Shown here one piece after another: positions 36,762 through 47,280 of a stretch of DNA of 64,000 bases. Below the pieces are notes generated by a model. It was not told the DNA's origin. It saw only the letters and a program-made list of their open reading frames with translations, and did no database searches. The translations under genes were made by a program, and so were the position numbers. Position 1 is the first letter of the stretch. Each line of letters opens with the position of its first letter. The stretch is from Daldinia sp. FL1419 (taxonomy: Eukaryota > Ascomycota > Sordariomycetes > Xylariales > Hypoxylaceae). The DNA is taken from positions 124,001-188,000 of the forward strand of contig MU623365.1 in assembly GCA_025201765.1 (NCBI GenBank), read 5' to 3'.

Positions 36762-37606
36762 TCCATCATTACTTCTAAGCTTCTCTAAACCGACTCCCTA
36801 CCCAATTCCACTTCTTCTGCTCAACTCTCCTGTCAAGTACACATCCGCATACATCGCGGCTACCATCACTTTTCTATAGTTGCAACACATCTACCTAGTT
36901 TTCGCACCGTCTTTAGTGGATCATACGCTGGATGACCATATATCTCGTCGTCTCGCGAATTTCACTACAGATACCCCGTCATACGATTCATGTTTGCCCT
37001 TTGCGCTTTCGAAAATCCATCAGGTTAGGCTAGACTAGGCTTTGCTTTGCTTTACATATTAACTAGGCGTTTATACACCACTTTCCTATCCAGTCAGGAC
37101 GTAATTTCAGTTACAAAAAATCGGAAGAATCGGACAGGACAGGATACACAGTACTGGACCTCGACAAACAGCCGGAGGATCCCAGGATATATTTATTTAT
37201 TATTGAACGGGGAAATCTATGAAATATTTTTTACACTTTTATCTTGCCTCTACATGGTTATGATTGGGAGGTTATACTGGAGCTTTCTATCGGAATTCGC
37301 ACGTTACGTCTTGGAAATATTTTAATGTATATATTTATATTAGACGGTTGATCGAGTTGGTCAGCATAGACTGTAAATAAGGACGAAAATATCATTATAC
37401 ACTCGTCTGTTACCCCTTTTTCCTTTTTGTATCGAGGCCCAAGTTTATTCTACGGGCTTTAGAACTCCGGCATGGCAGTTAATCCATGGCTTGATCTACC
37501 TACTGTAGAAGGTGCATTTGCATTTTACATTTGATTTTGAAGCCCCTTATTTGTGGGAGGTACGCTCGTCTTTCAAGCACATCGATATCCATTTTTTCCG
37601 TCCCGG
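36762..37606. other. Intergenic region between convergent genes
   Basis: 3' regions of the zinc-finger gene (+) and the Maf gene (-). Nothing else recognised. Confidence 0.5.
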
Positions 37607-38545
37607 TTACTCGTCGTCCTCCTCCTCTTCGTCCTCGCTCTCCTCATTCTGTCTAAAAATCACCTTCTCGCAAAGCTGCAACGTCTTCCGCACCGGCAAC
37701 CCAATCACATTATCCACCGACCCGTCCACCTTCTCCACCAGCAATGCGCCCCCTAGCCCCTGAACCGCGTACCCACCCGCCTTGTCCGCGCCCTCCCGCG
37801 TCCGCACGTACGACTCGATAACGTCGTCCGGCAACCCGTCGTGCTCCCTGCCAAACAACACCTTGGTCTCCGAAACATGCGACGCCATCGCGTACCCGGG
37901 GTGCTGCGCATCCGCCCTCGGCGCCACGCAGCACACCGCCGTTAACACCCGGTGGGACCGGGTGTCCCGCAGATGGCGCAGCATGCGGATGTGCGCGGCC
38001 TCGGAACTCGGCTTCTCGAGGATACTCCCGTCGCGCGTGACGATCACCGTGTCCGCCGCAATCACCAGGTCCGGGTCCTTCCTCGCGCGCTGGGCATTCG
38101 CGGCGACGTCGTCTCGCGGATCCGCGGATTTCGACGCGGCGGGGAGGGGCTCTTCTTGCTTCTCGGCGGCCTCGTCGACCAGCGAGGAGTACACGTCTAG
38201 CGCCTTCTGCTGCGCGGTCGCGGACACGTAGCCGTAGGCGTTGAGGTCCGTCTTCGGTATGTCCTCAGGCTTGGTGGAGGCGCGGATCTCGAGATTGGGA
38301 AGGCCGAGTTGGGAGAGCAGGGCGCGGCGGCGGGGGGAGGCGGAGGCGAGGATTACGCGGTGGGTACGCATGTATTTCAGGATAGGAAGGTCGAGGAGAG
38401 CACCCGGGGGAGGACGACGGATCTGTTGTGATAGCCGCGCGGGTTGGCCTTGGGCTTGTCCGTGTTCGAGAGCGGATGCCTCGTAGTCTGGCGGTGGGTC
38501 GGAGGGCGTGGGTTCAGGAGGAGGAGGTTGCTTCTTTTCGTCCAT
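37607..38545 (-). CDS. Maf/Ham1-like nucleotide pyrophosphatase (Maf family)
   Basis: Maf-family (septum-formation-inhibitor homologue) nucleoside triphosphate pyrophosphatase, which hydrolyses non-canonical or modified NTPs. Intronless, 312 residues. Residues 1-58 are a Pro-rich N-terminal extension typical of fungal copies. The domain starts RVILASASPRRRALLSQLGL (S-x-SPRR substrate loop) and continues with LVIAADTVIV (catalytic Asp region), DKAGGYAVQGLGG and GSVDNVIGLPV. Compared with bacterial Maf, an insert of about 35 residues (EEPLPAASKSADPRDD region) sits before AADT. The C-terminus ends in a strongly acidic EEEEDDE tail. Convergent with the zinc-finger gene; divergent from the bHLH gene about 855 bp away. 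Confidence 0.93.
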   Translation of the reverse strand: MDEKKQPPPPEPTPSDPPPDYEASALEHGQAQGQPARLSQQIRRPPPGALLDLPILKYMRTHRVILASASPRRRALLSQLGLPNLEIRASTKPEDIPKTDLNAYGYVSATAQQKALDVYSSLVDEAAEKQEEPLPAASKSADPRDDVAANAQRARKDPDLVIAADTVIVTRDGSILEKPSSEAAHIRMLRHLRDTRSHRVLTAVCCVAPRADAQHPGYAMASHVSETKVLFGREHDGLPDDVIESYVRTREGADKAGGYAVQGLGGALLVEKVDGSVDNVIGLPVRKTLQLCEKVIFRQNEESEDEEEEDDE

Positions 38546-39400
38546 TGTGGTGGAAGGGATTCGCGGGGTGAAGGGGGAGATCGAGTACCTAAATAGGATG
38601 ATTTGGAGCTAGGAAGTAGGTATTCGGAAAGAAGATGGGATGAAGACAATGGAGTGGTATAAGTTTGAACTTGACGCTTATCTTTAATTTATGACGATCT
38701 GGAGGAAAATCCACAAGAAAGTACAGCAAATCGTGGTGGGGTCCGCAATGTCACAATGCAGGTCCGGGGAAGCTTTGCGTCACAAGCTTATCTCTAGAGC
38801 GATTTTAGGGGGTGTCAAGTACTACCTAGGTACTGTACAAGTTAATATTCAGCTCATCGGTGGCTAATAAATTGAGGCTGGAATTGGGCTTTTGAGCTCC
38901 CGAGAGCTGTACCTAACCGTAATGAACCTTGTACCTTTTTTAAAGATGGACAAGGGTCCAATTCCTTGTGCGGTGGGGCCAGTGTCACATGCACTTTCCA
39001 GAGATGAGATGTCCTTCCTTGAGAATTCCATTTGGAAAAGTTTAAGAACTTTATTTCACATGCATTCTTTAGAAATCGCAACTTGACTCCATTCGCATCG
39101 CAGCAGCGATCTCCAGTCCCTCTTCCACCCCGAAAAGCGCTTTCCTTCTCTGATTCCCTGGAAGATGTGCGTGCCGGCGATACTTGTTCTTAGAAACTAT
39201 AGGCTATCATCTCATTCCTTCCAGCGCCTATCTCATGTCTTCCAATATCTGGCTTAGACATCCGCGTGCAAAGTTTGTCGGGACCGTTGCTAGCTGAAAT
39301 TAAAACCACACACTAAGAGAAAGTCGGATTTATATATTATACTATTTTATATTAAAGTTTTTGTCTCGAATAAATCATCGTTACGTCTCTCAAAGAAACC
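38546..39400. other. Shared upstream region of Maf (-) and bHLH (+) genes
   Basis: Divergent promoter region of about 855 bp. No supported gene; no specific regulator site that I would name. Confidence 0.5.
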
Positions 39401-39954
39401 ATGTCGGAGCCTCGTTCAAAATCTCCACAGGATGGAGAGAATAGCGGGCCTTCCACGATACACGATGATAAGCCACGCCTGACAGAAGAAGAGAAGAAAC
39501 AGAACCACATTGCCTCTGGTATATTATTAACCTTATTTCCCTAAATCTCCACTGGAATTTCTGTTAACATATCTTAAAGAGCAGAAACGGCGAGAGGCGA
39601 TCCGAGCTGGCTTTGATCGATTATGCGACCTTGTACCCGGCTTACAAGGTCACGGACGCTCCGAGGGATACGTCTTGAAAGAGACAGTCAAGTTCATGAC
39701 AGAACAGCTCAAGAAGCGCCGTGAGCTAGTGAAAGCAGCGGAAGCGCAAGGAATTGCTGTCCCAGAACGTCTAAAAGAGTAGGCTATTATCTCCTTATGC
39801 TCCCCTACACAGTATTGTTCTTGGCACGTTATGCTGACCAGTCTGGCTTTATCCCAGACCGATCAAAATTCTCGAAAAGTTGGAAACCAAAAAGAAAGAA
39901 CAACAGGAAAAAGCTCGGCGTGAAGGTCGCGATCCAGACGGCTATGAGAGTTGA
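39401..39954 (+). CDS. Small bHLH transcription factor (Ino4-like)
   Basis: 137-residue basic helix-loop-helix protein. Exons 39401-39518, 39580-39778 and 39858-39954, all phases closing. The basic region and helix 1 (KKQNHIASEQKRREAIRAGF, straddling intron 1) carry the H-x3-E-x2-R E-box-contact pattern; DRLCDLVPGLQG and ETVKFMTEQLKKRRELV complete loop and helix 2. Exon 3 encodes a charged coiled-coil tail (EKLETKKKEQQEKARREGRD). Small size and sequence recall Ino4-type dimer partners of yeast and filamentous-fungal relatives, which act as heterodimers; that assignment is inference. If intron 2 (GTAGGC...CCCAG) is not spliced the protein stops at 39782, losing the tail. Ends 115 bp from the convergent mitochondrial threonyl-tRNA synthetase gene. 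Confidence 0.86.
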
Positions 39955-40048
39955 GGAGCTGACGCGGGAACTTATTCGGATTTTAGCTTATGAAGGATGG
40001 GATCAACTCAGCATGGGACACTTAATACGTAATTCTTTGGAGATCATG

Positions 40049-40075
40049 GTCTTCATTATTGGGTCTTCATTATTG
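40049..40075. repeat. 14-bp tandem duplication
   Basis: GTCTTCATTATTG occurs twice in tandem between the bHLH gene and the convergent synthetase gene. The second copy overlaps the synthetase stop codon at 40070-40072. Confidence 0.8.
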
Positions 40076-41563
40076 ATAGGAGTCGGCCTTGTCTTTGAGC
40101 AACGCAAATAAATCTTTTGGCAGCATGTCCTGCTTTTGGGACGTTTTTGAGCTGTCACTACTCTCCAGTCCTGACATGTCCACTGTGACGGTACCGTCTG
40201 GCACTTGCTTTGGGCCAACGGTCACAATGACACCATAACCCTTCGACTTAGCCTCTCTCACTTTAAGTGGGAGACTTCGTTGGCTATCATCAACATCTAC
40301 TACGAGTTGAGAGGGATTTACAACTGGACTGTCAGCCGGCCCGTCCCTTCCCATGAGGATATCTTGGGCTGTCTTGGCCAATCCTACCACCGGTTCAGTG
40401 TCATTGACAGTGACTATCATTACCTGCCTTGGGTTTAACCAGAATGGCCACTTGCCATCATAGTGTTCAATGAGCAGAGCCAGCAATCTCTCTACCGAGC
40501 CTAGAACAGCTCTGTGAATTAAGACGGGAGTTACAAGACCAAATTCCGCTAGCTTGTCGGGGTCTGTCGTAACCTCTCCCCTTCGCTCAAATTCCGGCGC
40601 TGGTGCAGAATAGCCTAGATCAAATCTCTTTGGCAGTTGAAAATCTAGCTGTATGGTGGCGGTTTGGTGTTCTTTGCCGTCCGAATCTCTCAGCACGATA
40701 TCGATCTTGGGTCCGTAGAATGCACCATCGCCTTCATTCACTGCCCATTCCTGGCCAGACGCGTCCAGTGCCCTCTTGAGAGCACTCTCAGCACTTCCCC
40801 ACTCTTCGACAGTCCCTATATAATGGTCTACCGGACGGGTGGAAAGGGCCAGGCGATATGGACCCAGCTTGAATGTCGAGTAGACAACGCGCACGAAATC
40901 GAGTGTTTTCTTAATCTCCTCCTCAATTTGAATTGGTCGACAAAAGATATGGCCGTCATCCTGGTGGAAACGTCGCACTCGGGTTAGACCACTGAGAGCG
41001 CCGGATACCTCATTCCGGTGCAGTGGAGAGAAGTCTGCATATCGAATGGGCAATTGTCGATAGCTCCGTCGTTGGGACGCAAAGATTAGGCAGTGGCCTG
41101 GACAATTCATGGGCTTAAGACCGTACTCGTCCTCCTCGTCACCAGGGTTCACACTGTCACTTCGCGAGGGCGAGGTGCTTGTTACCGTGTACATGTCATC
41201 GCCGTAATTGTCCAAGTGGCCCGACTTTTTCCACAGTGCCTTTTTGTAGATAGTGGGTGTAATTACCTCATCGAATCCATATCGGACGTATTGTTTGCGC
41301 AGGAATTCCACTAAGCGATTGAATATCCGTGCACCATTAGGCAGCAGTATGGGAGAACCAGGACTATATATCGAAGTGGTGAAAAGTTCTTGTCGAATAC
41401 CAAGTTGCCGATGGTCTGCGGGGGGTTTTGGTGGAAGACCCGCGGTGGCATGCGATGAACAATATCGGTTCCAGGGTATGCTCGAGGAGCTTTTGCCACT
41501 ACGTATTCGGAGTGTACATCTCGAAATATGAGGGCATGTCCCCATTAGTCTTCTTGCAAACAT
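40070..41563 (-). CDS. MST1: Threonyl-tRNA synthetase, mitochondrial
   Basis: Class II aminoacyl-tRNA synthetase charging mitochondrial tRNA-Thr. Intronless, 497 residues. The N-terminus (MFARRLMGTCPHISRC, Arg/Ser/Cys-rich, almost no acidic residues) is a mitochondrial presequence. The catalytic core follows directly, with no TGS or editing domain, as in yeast Mst1. Motifs in order: GARIFNRLVEFLR with ITPTIYKK (motif 1), LKPMNCPGHCLIF (zinc-binding Cys), LHRNEVSGALSGLTRVRRFHQDD (motif 2), GAFYGPKIDI, and HRAVLGSVERLLALLIEHYDG (motif 3). The C-terminal anticodon-binding domain runs from WLNPRQVMIVTVND onward. An acidic insert (DSVNPGDEEDEYG) before the zinc site is unusual in length. The gene is convergent with the bHLH gene. 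Confidence 0.96.
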   Translation of the reverse strand: MFARRLMGTCPHISRCTLRIRSGKSSSSIPWNRYCSSHATAGLPPKPPADHRQLGIRQELFTTSIYSPGSPILLPNGARIFNRLVEFLRKQYVRYGFDEVITPTIYKKALWKKSGHLDNYGDDMYTVTSTSPSRSDSVNPGDEEDEYGLKPMNCPGHCLIFASQRRSYRQLPIRYADFSPLHRNEVSGALSGLTRVRRFHQDDGHIFCRPIQIEEEIKKTLDFVRVVYSTFKLGPYRLALSTRPVDHYIGTVEEWGSAESALKRALDASGQEWAVNEGDGAFYGPKIDIVLRDSDGKEHQTATIQLDFQLPKRFDLGYSAPAPEFERRGEVTTDPDKLAEFGLVTPVLIHRAVLGSVERLLALLIEHYDGKWPFWLNPRQVMIVTVNDTEPVVGLAKTAQDILMGRDGPADSPVVNPSQLVVDVDDSQRSLPLKVREAKSKGYGVIVTVGPKQVPDGTVTVDMSGLESSDSSKTSQKQDMLPKDLFALLKDKADSYQ

Positions 41564-42342
41564 ACCGCCAATTAATGATCACCTCAGAACCATGACGAAA
41601 GGTTTTGAAGCTTTAGGTAGACGGCAAGAAAAACAGCCAGTGTGAAATAATTGATTGGCTCACAATGTGCGAATTGGAAAGACCATAAAGGTTCTAGGTT
41701 AGAGCATCTTTAGGTCAATGCGCTAGTCTAGCTTGGGTAGTCACAAACTCCGTGGCTAGCTAGCGCAGTGTTTATTATCGGTTTATTACTGGATATGGCA
41801 GAACATCCAATCAGAAGTCGCGACGTCAGCCTCGTGACATCAAGTCGCCCAAGTCACCCGCGACCTGCGACCCGCGACCCACTGCACACAGTTGATGATT
41901 AACTAACTATGATTAAACTGGTAAACATCTTCATGAGTTTCTTCGCAAACGCCTTTACAAAAAGTGCTTCTTCAAACCAGAATTTCTTTTCTGCCTATTT
42001 CCATTTTTTCCATAATTCCCTCACAGTTTTAAATTACTCCAATGTTTATCATTTCATGAGTCACCACAAGTGCGCGAATCCTTGCTCAACTGCCAAAACA
42101 ACCATGATACCGTCGTCCCAAAGTATCTTGGCGTTGGTATAAAGTAATCGCATTTGCCTCATCTTGGACTTGGGTAATATTTAATACTAGACCTGCTACA
42201 AGCCTTTCACCTGAGCTTCGTCGGCTTGCTTTAAACAGAAAGCTTCACCGGCTTTTTGTTTAGCTATCTTTTCGAGGAAACGTCTTCGAGGGTACCATGA
42301 TAGTCTAACCTGGATACAAACGATATCAAGTCCCGTTACAAG
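41564..42342. other. Divergent upstream region (MST1 / membrane protein)
   Basis: No supported gene; an open frame at 41,909-42,142 is Phe/Asn/Ser-rich noise. A three-codon upstream open frame, ATG at 42297 and TAA at 42306-42308, precedes the membrane-protein start at 42343. Confidence 0.5.
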
Positions 42343-44082
42343 ATGGCGCGAACCCGCAAAGGTGACCTCTCCGTTGAGGATTCATGGCGCATGGTTGATG
42401 GAAGTGATGCCTGGCGCATGGGCGATGGAGGTGATAATGACAGCTTCGGTACGACTATCGTTCAGGCTCCCCCCGAGACCGACCCCCTTGTATACAACTC
42501 GCCGTCTCAAGCATCCCAACCCTCGCAAACATCCTCGTCGTCCCAGGGCCACAGTGTAGCATCCCGAGACAGTATTCGTGATTTCGCCCAGGACGCGGAT
42601 GACGAGCGTGTCATAACGAGGGATCCATTCCGGCCCTCGCTCCCTTCTCTTAGGCGTACCCCCACTGATGCGGAACTAACACCCGTTCCTGAATTCTTCA
42701 TGCCTTCAGTTGAAATTGACAGCCAACAAGGTAGCAGTCGTCACTCATCCAAAACTAACAACACCATTGCAGACGACTCACGCTTGCTCAAAAGAAGAGG
42801 ATATCGTCGAGACAGCGATACAACTTTACGACAGTCCCATCACCGTCAAAGTGAGACACCGCAAGGACCTTCATTTTCGGAGAGATTTGCGGGTTCTATT
42901 CCAGGCCTTCTGTTTGACTTCGCTTCCTGGATCCTAGGCATTCTCGGCATGGCTCTTCGATATGCTCAGTGGCCTTTAGCTATGCTGCTCGCCATTTATC
43001 TGATCATCGGCTCATGCATGATGGCTAAAGACATGCTTCTCAACTCAATTTCGGCACCACTTGCGCCTTTCTGCTGGGTACCTGGCGCATCCACAGTTCT
43101 CCCCTTCTGTCCAACCAATTCTCGCTCCGCAACGCGAGATGGCTCGTCAATTGTTGAATTCGACGAGTTGATGAACGTGCAGGCCCAGTTTGAGCAGGTG
43201 CTAGAAGAGACTGCGCAGGGTGTTTCATTGCCGATGGATATGAAGCGATCAGAAGCATCTATCCGTGACCTACGCACAATGGTCAAATTTAGCCAGCTAC
43301 CATCCCGTGCTGAGCTAGTATACGAGTTCGATAACTACGTCGAAATCGCGCGGAAAAGCGCCAACGATTTACAGATGTTCAACACTCACGTCGGCAGCGC
43401 GGTTGATAGCATCATTAGCATCAATCGTTGGACGTCGCGATTTATCGACTCGATTGCTATGGAACGTGAACTCCATAACAACGTGATGTCGCGCTTCACT
43501 GACTGGGTCTTTTCCCCCTTCCAGATATCGGTATTCAACGAGCGTGCTCTCTTAGAAAAGTATATGGAGCATACAGCCTTGGTATCAGACAAAATAGCGG
43601 ATCTCATTGTAGAGGCCCAAGCAATACTAGGCCTACTCAATGAAGCAGATAGTACCCTGGATGTCATCAACGAGCATGTCGTGCGCACGAACAACGTGGT
43701 GAAGGAAAAGCAGAACGAAGTCTTTTGGAACATATGGACCTTGGTGGGGGCTAATACCCGTCGCCTCCATAACCTAAGAGAACAGCTCGGCTTGCTACAT
43801 CAAGTTAGCGCACAACGACAGACTGCGGCTCGGCGTCTAAATCTCCTAGTACACGACTTGCACGATATTCAGACAAAATTGGGCGACCTACGAGATAGGG
43901 TTGCTGCCCCAGAGCTCCTGATAGATTCGACAAATATCCCACTATCAGTACATATCGAGACCATCAATGCTGGAGTGGAGAGACTTGAGAGTGCGCGAAG
44001 TCGTATCCGAGCGGAGGAGAACGAGCGGTTACAGCAGGCATTACAAAGATCGAGAGAGAACGATCACTTAATTGACGGTTAA
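42343..44082 (+). CDS. Conserved fungal membrane protein with coiled coils
   Basis: Unrecognised, intronless, 579 residues. Residues 1-180 are disordered: Ser/Asp/Pro-rich, with two near-repeats WRMVDGSDAWRMGDGG. Two hydrophobic helices follow at about 186-206 (LLFDFASWILGILGMALRY) and 211-230 (PLAMLLAIYLIIGSCMMAKD). Next comes a short Cys-containing segment (APFCWVPGASTVLPFC). The remainder (about 270-579) is a long, mostly helical region with coiled-coil character, for example RLNLLVHDLHDIQTKLGDLRDR, ending in Arg/Glu-rich sequence. The layout suggests a double-spanning membrane protein with both long ends on one side, as in some nuclear-envelope or ER tethering proteins; that is only inference. 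Start is the first ATG in frame, after a short upstream open frame. Confidence 0.8.
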   Translation: MARTRKGDLSVEDSWRMVDGSDAWRMGDGGDNDSFGTTIVQAPPETDPLVYNSPSQASQPSQTSSSSQGHSVASRDSIRDFAQDADDERVITRDPFRPSLPSLRRTPTDAELTPVPEFFMPSVEIDSQQGSSRHSSKTNNTIADDSRLLKRRGYRRDSDTTLRQSHHRQSETPQGPSFSERFAGSIPGLLFDFASWILGILGMALRYAQWPLAMLLAIYLIIGSCMMAKDMLLNSISAPLAPFCWVPGASTVLPFCPTNSRSATRDGSSIVEFDELMNVQAQFEQVLEETAQGVSLPMDMKRSEASIRDLRTMVKFSQLPSRAELVYEFDNYVEIARKSANDLQMFNTHVGSAVDSIISINRWTSRFIDSIAMERELHNNVMSRFTDWVFSPFQISVFNERALLEKYMEHTALVSDKIADLIVEAQAILGLLNEADSTLDVINEHVVRTNNVVKEKQNEVFWNIWTLVGANTRRLHNLREQLGLLHQVSAQRQTAARRLNLLVHDLHDIQTKLGDLRDRVAAPELLIDSTNIPLSVHIETINAGVERLESARSRIRAEENERLQQALQRSRENDHLIDG

Positions 44083-45822
44083 ATTAAGGTGATCCATTGT
44101 TAGGGAGTAAGGGTTAGGGATATGGCTATGGTTCAAGACTTGAGGCGTTAAGAGATTAGGGATCAATGCCTTTAGACATGAGGATACGGACACTGCATCA
44201 CTGTTGAGTAGCGCATTTTCAGTACATTTTCGGTACACTAGGTGCGATGAGCCTTGGGAAGGCGTACGATGCAGATGGATATGAATACAATAGATCGTTG
44301 CGTTATAATTGTGATATATGGAATGTATATTTGATTGCGTGATGTACTGAACCGGTTTGATTACAAGCTATAAATAGCCAGATTCGACAATGAATTGCTT
44401 AACCTAGAGCACGTCAAAGGAAAAGGGCTAAAAAGGGGCAAGGTGTAAGATTTGTTAGCGGCCTGGGTATCAACAAACGACTCGGCTAGAACACTTTTTC
44501 AAGTACATAGCTCTTAGCAATTTATTTTGCGTAAAACATAAATTTTGACGACCAGGAGTCTTGGTGTCTTCGTTAGGGGTCACCTGAGCAAGCGACGTAT
44601 AATAGCCCCTTAGTACACAATAAATAAAGCCATTGTGCTCTCACTTAGTTAACTTCTTTATATTTTCCTTCCTAAGCTACCTACCTACTTAATTAATACC
44701 TATTAATATATTCTACTAAAATAAATAATGCCAGAAGAGCGGCCGGTCAGATACTGGGGTACCGTATCCACCCACGCCTCGGCGCGAGTAAATCAAAACC
44801 ACATAGCAGGCTCGTCAACCAAGCCACCAGATGGAAAGACTGAGAAGGATCCCGGTCATTAAAGCCACTGGGACGGCTGTATTGACGCCTCTAAAGTCAT
44901 TGAAAAAGAGACGGACCGGATGTCTCAGGCAATTGTTACGCTACCTAGCTTGTAGAGTGGCAACATGACTACAGGAGGGCGAGAGGGAAGAGAGGCGTTT
45001 ACGTCCGGCCTATAGGTGGTATAACCCCGAAAGTCGTAAGTGCTAGTAAGAATTATCCCTTATTATTGGCAACTTGGTAGCTTGCTCGGGGGCAAAGGCA
45101 AAGCGAATCCCACAAAGTATTTTCGACTTTGGGGTCCTTTGGTGCGACGTGATCAGTTCTTTGTTGAATATTTCATCCCGTACCACATAATAGTCTATAC
45201 TTCATGGCCCATGGGCAACATTGCTGAGTTGACTTGAATAGTTCTAAATATGTGTCTTGGTCTTGCGTAGTTTACATACATAGGTAGGTAGGTATGTAGT
45301 GAGACTAAACCACATATATTAGGATTAAGATCCTAAGATCAGTCGGGTTTGCCAACACGCGACTGTCAGGTTTCGGAGACCAGTAATAACACATTCAGGT
45401 AGAGTGAATACCGGAATAGTTGAATTAGACCACTGACGCCTAATATTCTAATTATTTCGAGGGTGATGCGCGCCTATTATTCGCTAAACATATTACATGT
45501 CGTGGTCTTAGAAAGTATAATCACGGCGTCACGCTGGCTACTTAGGTAAACTAGGTATAGACCCTTAGATTCACCTTGCAATCAATTGAGAGATACAACT
45601 ACCCTTAATTCATTCACATCTTAGACATCAATGACAGCGTATTTCGGAAGCAAACCGGTTCTCGACGAATATATATACCATGGCATTTTCGACCTAAGGA
45701 CGATTTGCACTTTCTCTTCTATCAACATCCTCCTCCTCCACACCATTCCGCTTATTCTTATAGCATCATCTTATTACTTTATCTAGGTAAGCATTGTTTG
45801 GCGCCAACAAACCCCAGAGAAG
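44083..45822. other. Intergenic region
   Basis: About 1.7 kb with no supported gene. TACC/GGTA tract at 45,281-45,297. An AATATATATACC stretch around 45,669-45,680 may be the TATA region of the next gene, about 150 nt before its ATG. Confidence 0.5.
45281..45297. repeat. GGTA tandem tract
   Basis: TAGGTAGGTAGGTATGT run in intergenic DNA; same tetranucleotide as other tracts in the window. Confidence 0.6.
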
Positions 45823-46359
45823 ATGTCTAGCGAGGACGCAAACTGGTTTTCTCGCGTCTTCGAACGTCTGTCCGGGACTCGCGAGAAGCCCCTAGCCTCA
45901 AAGGAGTCTTCCCATAACAATTCCGACGTCTCTAGTAGTAAGCATTCCGAGAAAGAATTAGAGCCGGAGTCCACACAAGACTACCATTGTGGCTTTTCGG
46001 CCGTAACCAATGGTACCCAGTATGTGCAGGAGGGTGAGTCTTTCTCCGTGACCGCCAAACGAAGTCAACTGCCTCCTCGCTGGCTTGGAAAACCGGTTAC
46101 AATCTGTGCCATTAAAGTGGAACGGGACAACTCGCAAACCACTAACTATCGCGCCATCAAGAATCCCAGCGCCATCCTCCAAGGAAAGAGGCGAAGATAT
46201 TGGGATAAAGATAAACTTACCCTAACTTTTGATAATCTGCGGATATCAATGAGAGGCGAGTTCTATATCGAGGCTACATTCTGGGAGACATTCTGGGAGA
46301 GTGGGGGTTTTGTTATTGGCCCTGAGAGGATTACCATTGGGAGGATTGAGGTAATGTGA
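45823..46359 (+). CDS. Hypothetical protein, single beta-rich domain
   Basis: Unrecognised, intronless, 178 residues, no signal peptide. Residues 1-52 are Ser/Glu-rich and likely disordered (REKPLASKESSHNNSDV). The rest looks like one compact beta-rich domain: QEGESFSVTAKRS, KPVTICAIKVER, KLTLTFDNLRISMRGEFYIEA, then a Trp-rich repeat (TFWETFWESGG) and ERITIGRIEVM. The pattern of alternating strands loosely recalls velvet-type or immunoglobulin-like folds, but no signature residue supports naming one. It is followed by another small gene on the same strand. Confidence 0.55.
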   Translation: MSSEDANWFSRVFERLSGTREKPLASKESSHNNSDVSSSKHSEKELEPESTQDYHCGFSAVTNGTQYVQEGESFSVTAKRSQLPPRWLGKPVTICAIKVERDNSQTTNYRAIKNPSAILQGKRRRYWDKDKLTLTFDNLRISMRGEFYIEATFWETFWESGGFVIGPERITIGRIEVM

Positions 46360-46917
46360 GCTTCGGGCTTTGGGGTAAAGTGAGATATGATATGGGGGAT
46401 AGTTTAGGGGCATGAAGGATTTTGGAATAGGGATGAGATACATCTATTAGGTACTACGGTGAATAACTCTTAGCTCCGTATCTTGTCACATATCGAGGTA
46501 TTAATACCGGCACATTAACGTGCCTAACTTGATTTGGCGAAAAAAGAGGTAGGTATAAATATAACTTGGGGATCTTGCGTGTAGGTCGACATTCACGCGA
46601 TTCTAGAGGCTTAGATCGAGGTTGTAGGAACGGCTCGGTACCGAAGACGAGCATAATATTCGAGGCTTATAAGTTAGCCTTGCAAATCACATCCTTTCAG
46701 CTCCGCCCCCTTCGATCCTGGGCATTCGTACATACCTGCCTACGGCTAAGTAAGTACCTATATATGTGGTGGGGGGTATTGCCAATACTCAACTTGCATT
46801 AAAACCTATCTTATTTCTTCCTACCCCATCGACTCGGTAGACGCAACCCACCTACATATTTCTGTCTTCCGATCGTATACGAAATTGCGGAGGGTGTCAA
46901 CAGACGGTAAAAAAACC
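46360..46917. other. Intergenic region
   Basis: 558 bp between two small genes on the same strand; no feature recognised. Confidence 0.45.
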
Positions 46918-47280
46918 ATGGCTGTCCAGCTCAACGAACTAGACCGCGTAGACGATGGCTACGCAATCCCGCACAAAAAGCCGTCCCTCGAATCCGACCG
47001 GGAATCGACTATCGCAGGAGACGAAGAGCAGGAACCGTTCATCGGTCCCACCAAGCAGAATAGTTCCACCCTCGAGTCACAGCCGGTACCACAACTAGAG
47101 ACAGCTGTAGATACCGCCCCCGAGTCAAGCGGGCTTGCGAAATTTGGCCTGGGGATTTTTACGTTTGTCGTGGGCATGATAATCGCCACTATCGGATTAA
47201 CCGCCAGTTTGACCGTTGCGTTGTACGTGGCACGATTCATCATCGCATTTTGGAGGATGATTGGTCTGCTCCCTAATTGA
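46918..47280 (+). CDS. Small predicted membrane protein
   Basis: Unrecognised, intronless, 120 residues. Start at 46918 has a good A-rich context (AAAACCATGG). Residues 1-72 are hydrophilic and acidic (DDGYAIPHKKPSLESDRES, DEEQEPFIG). The C-terminus is a long hydrophobic segment, about residues 76-115 (FGLGIFTFVVGMIIATIGLTA to LYVARFIIAFWRMIG), enough for one long or two short membrane helices, leaving LLPN at the end. This tail-anchored or hairpin layout suggests an ER or organelle membrane protein. Codon use and composition are normal. Function unknown. Confidence 0.62.
   Translation: MAVQLNELDRVDDGYAIPHKKPSLESDRESTIAGDEEQEPFIGPTKQNSSTLESQPVPQLETAVDTAPESSGLAKFGLGIFTFVVGMIIATIGLTASLTVALYVARFIIAFWRMIGLLPN

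Noticed and set aside
39797..40111. 104-codon + frame overlapping the bHLH exon 3
   Set aside because: It reads the third exon in the wrong frame; splicing at 39779-39857 gives a coherent coiled-coil tail.
45823..46359. Velvet-domain assignment for the small beta-rich protein
   Set aside because: Strand pattern is vaguely similar, but the velvet signature residues and expected length are missing.
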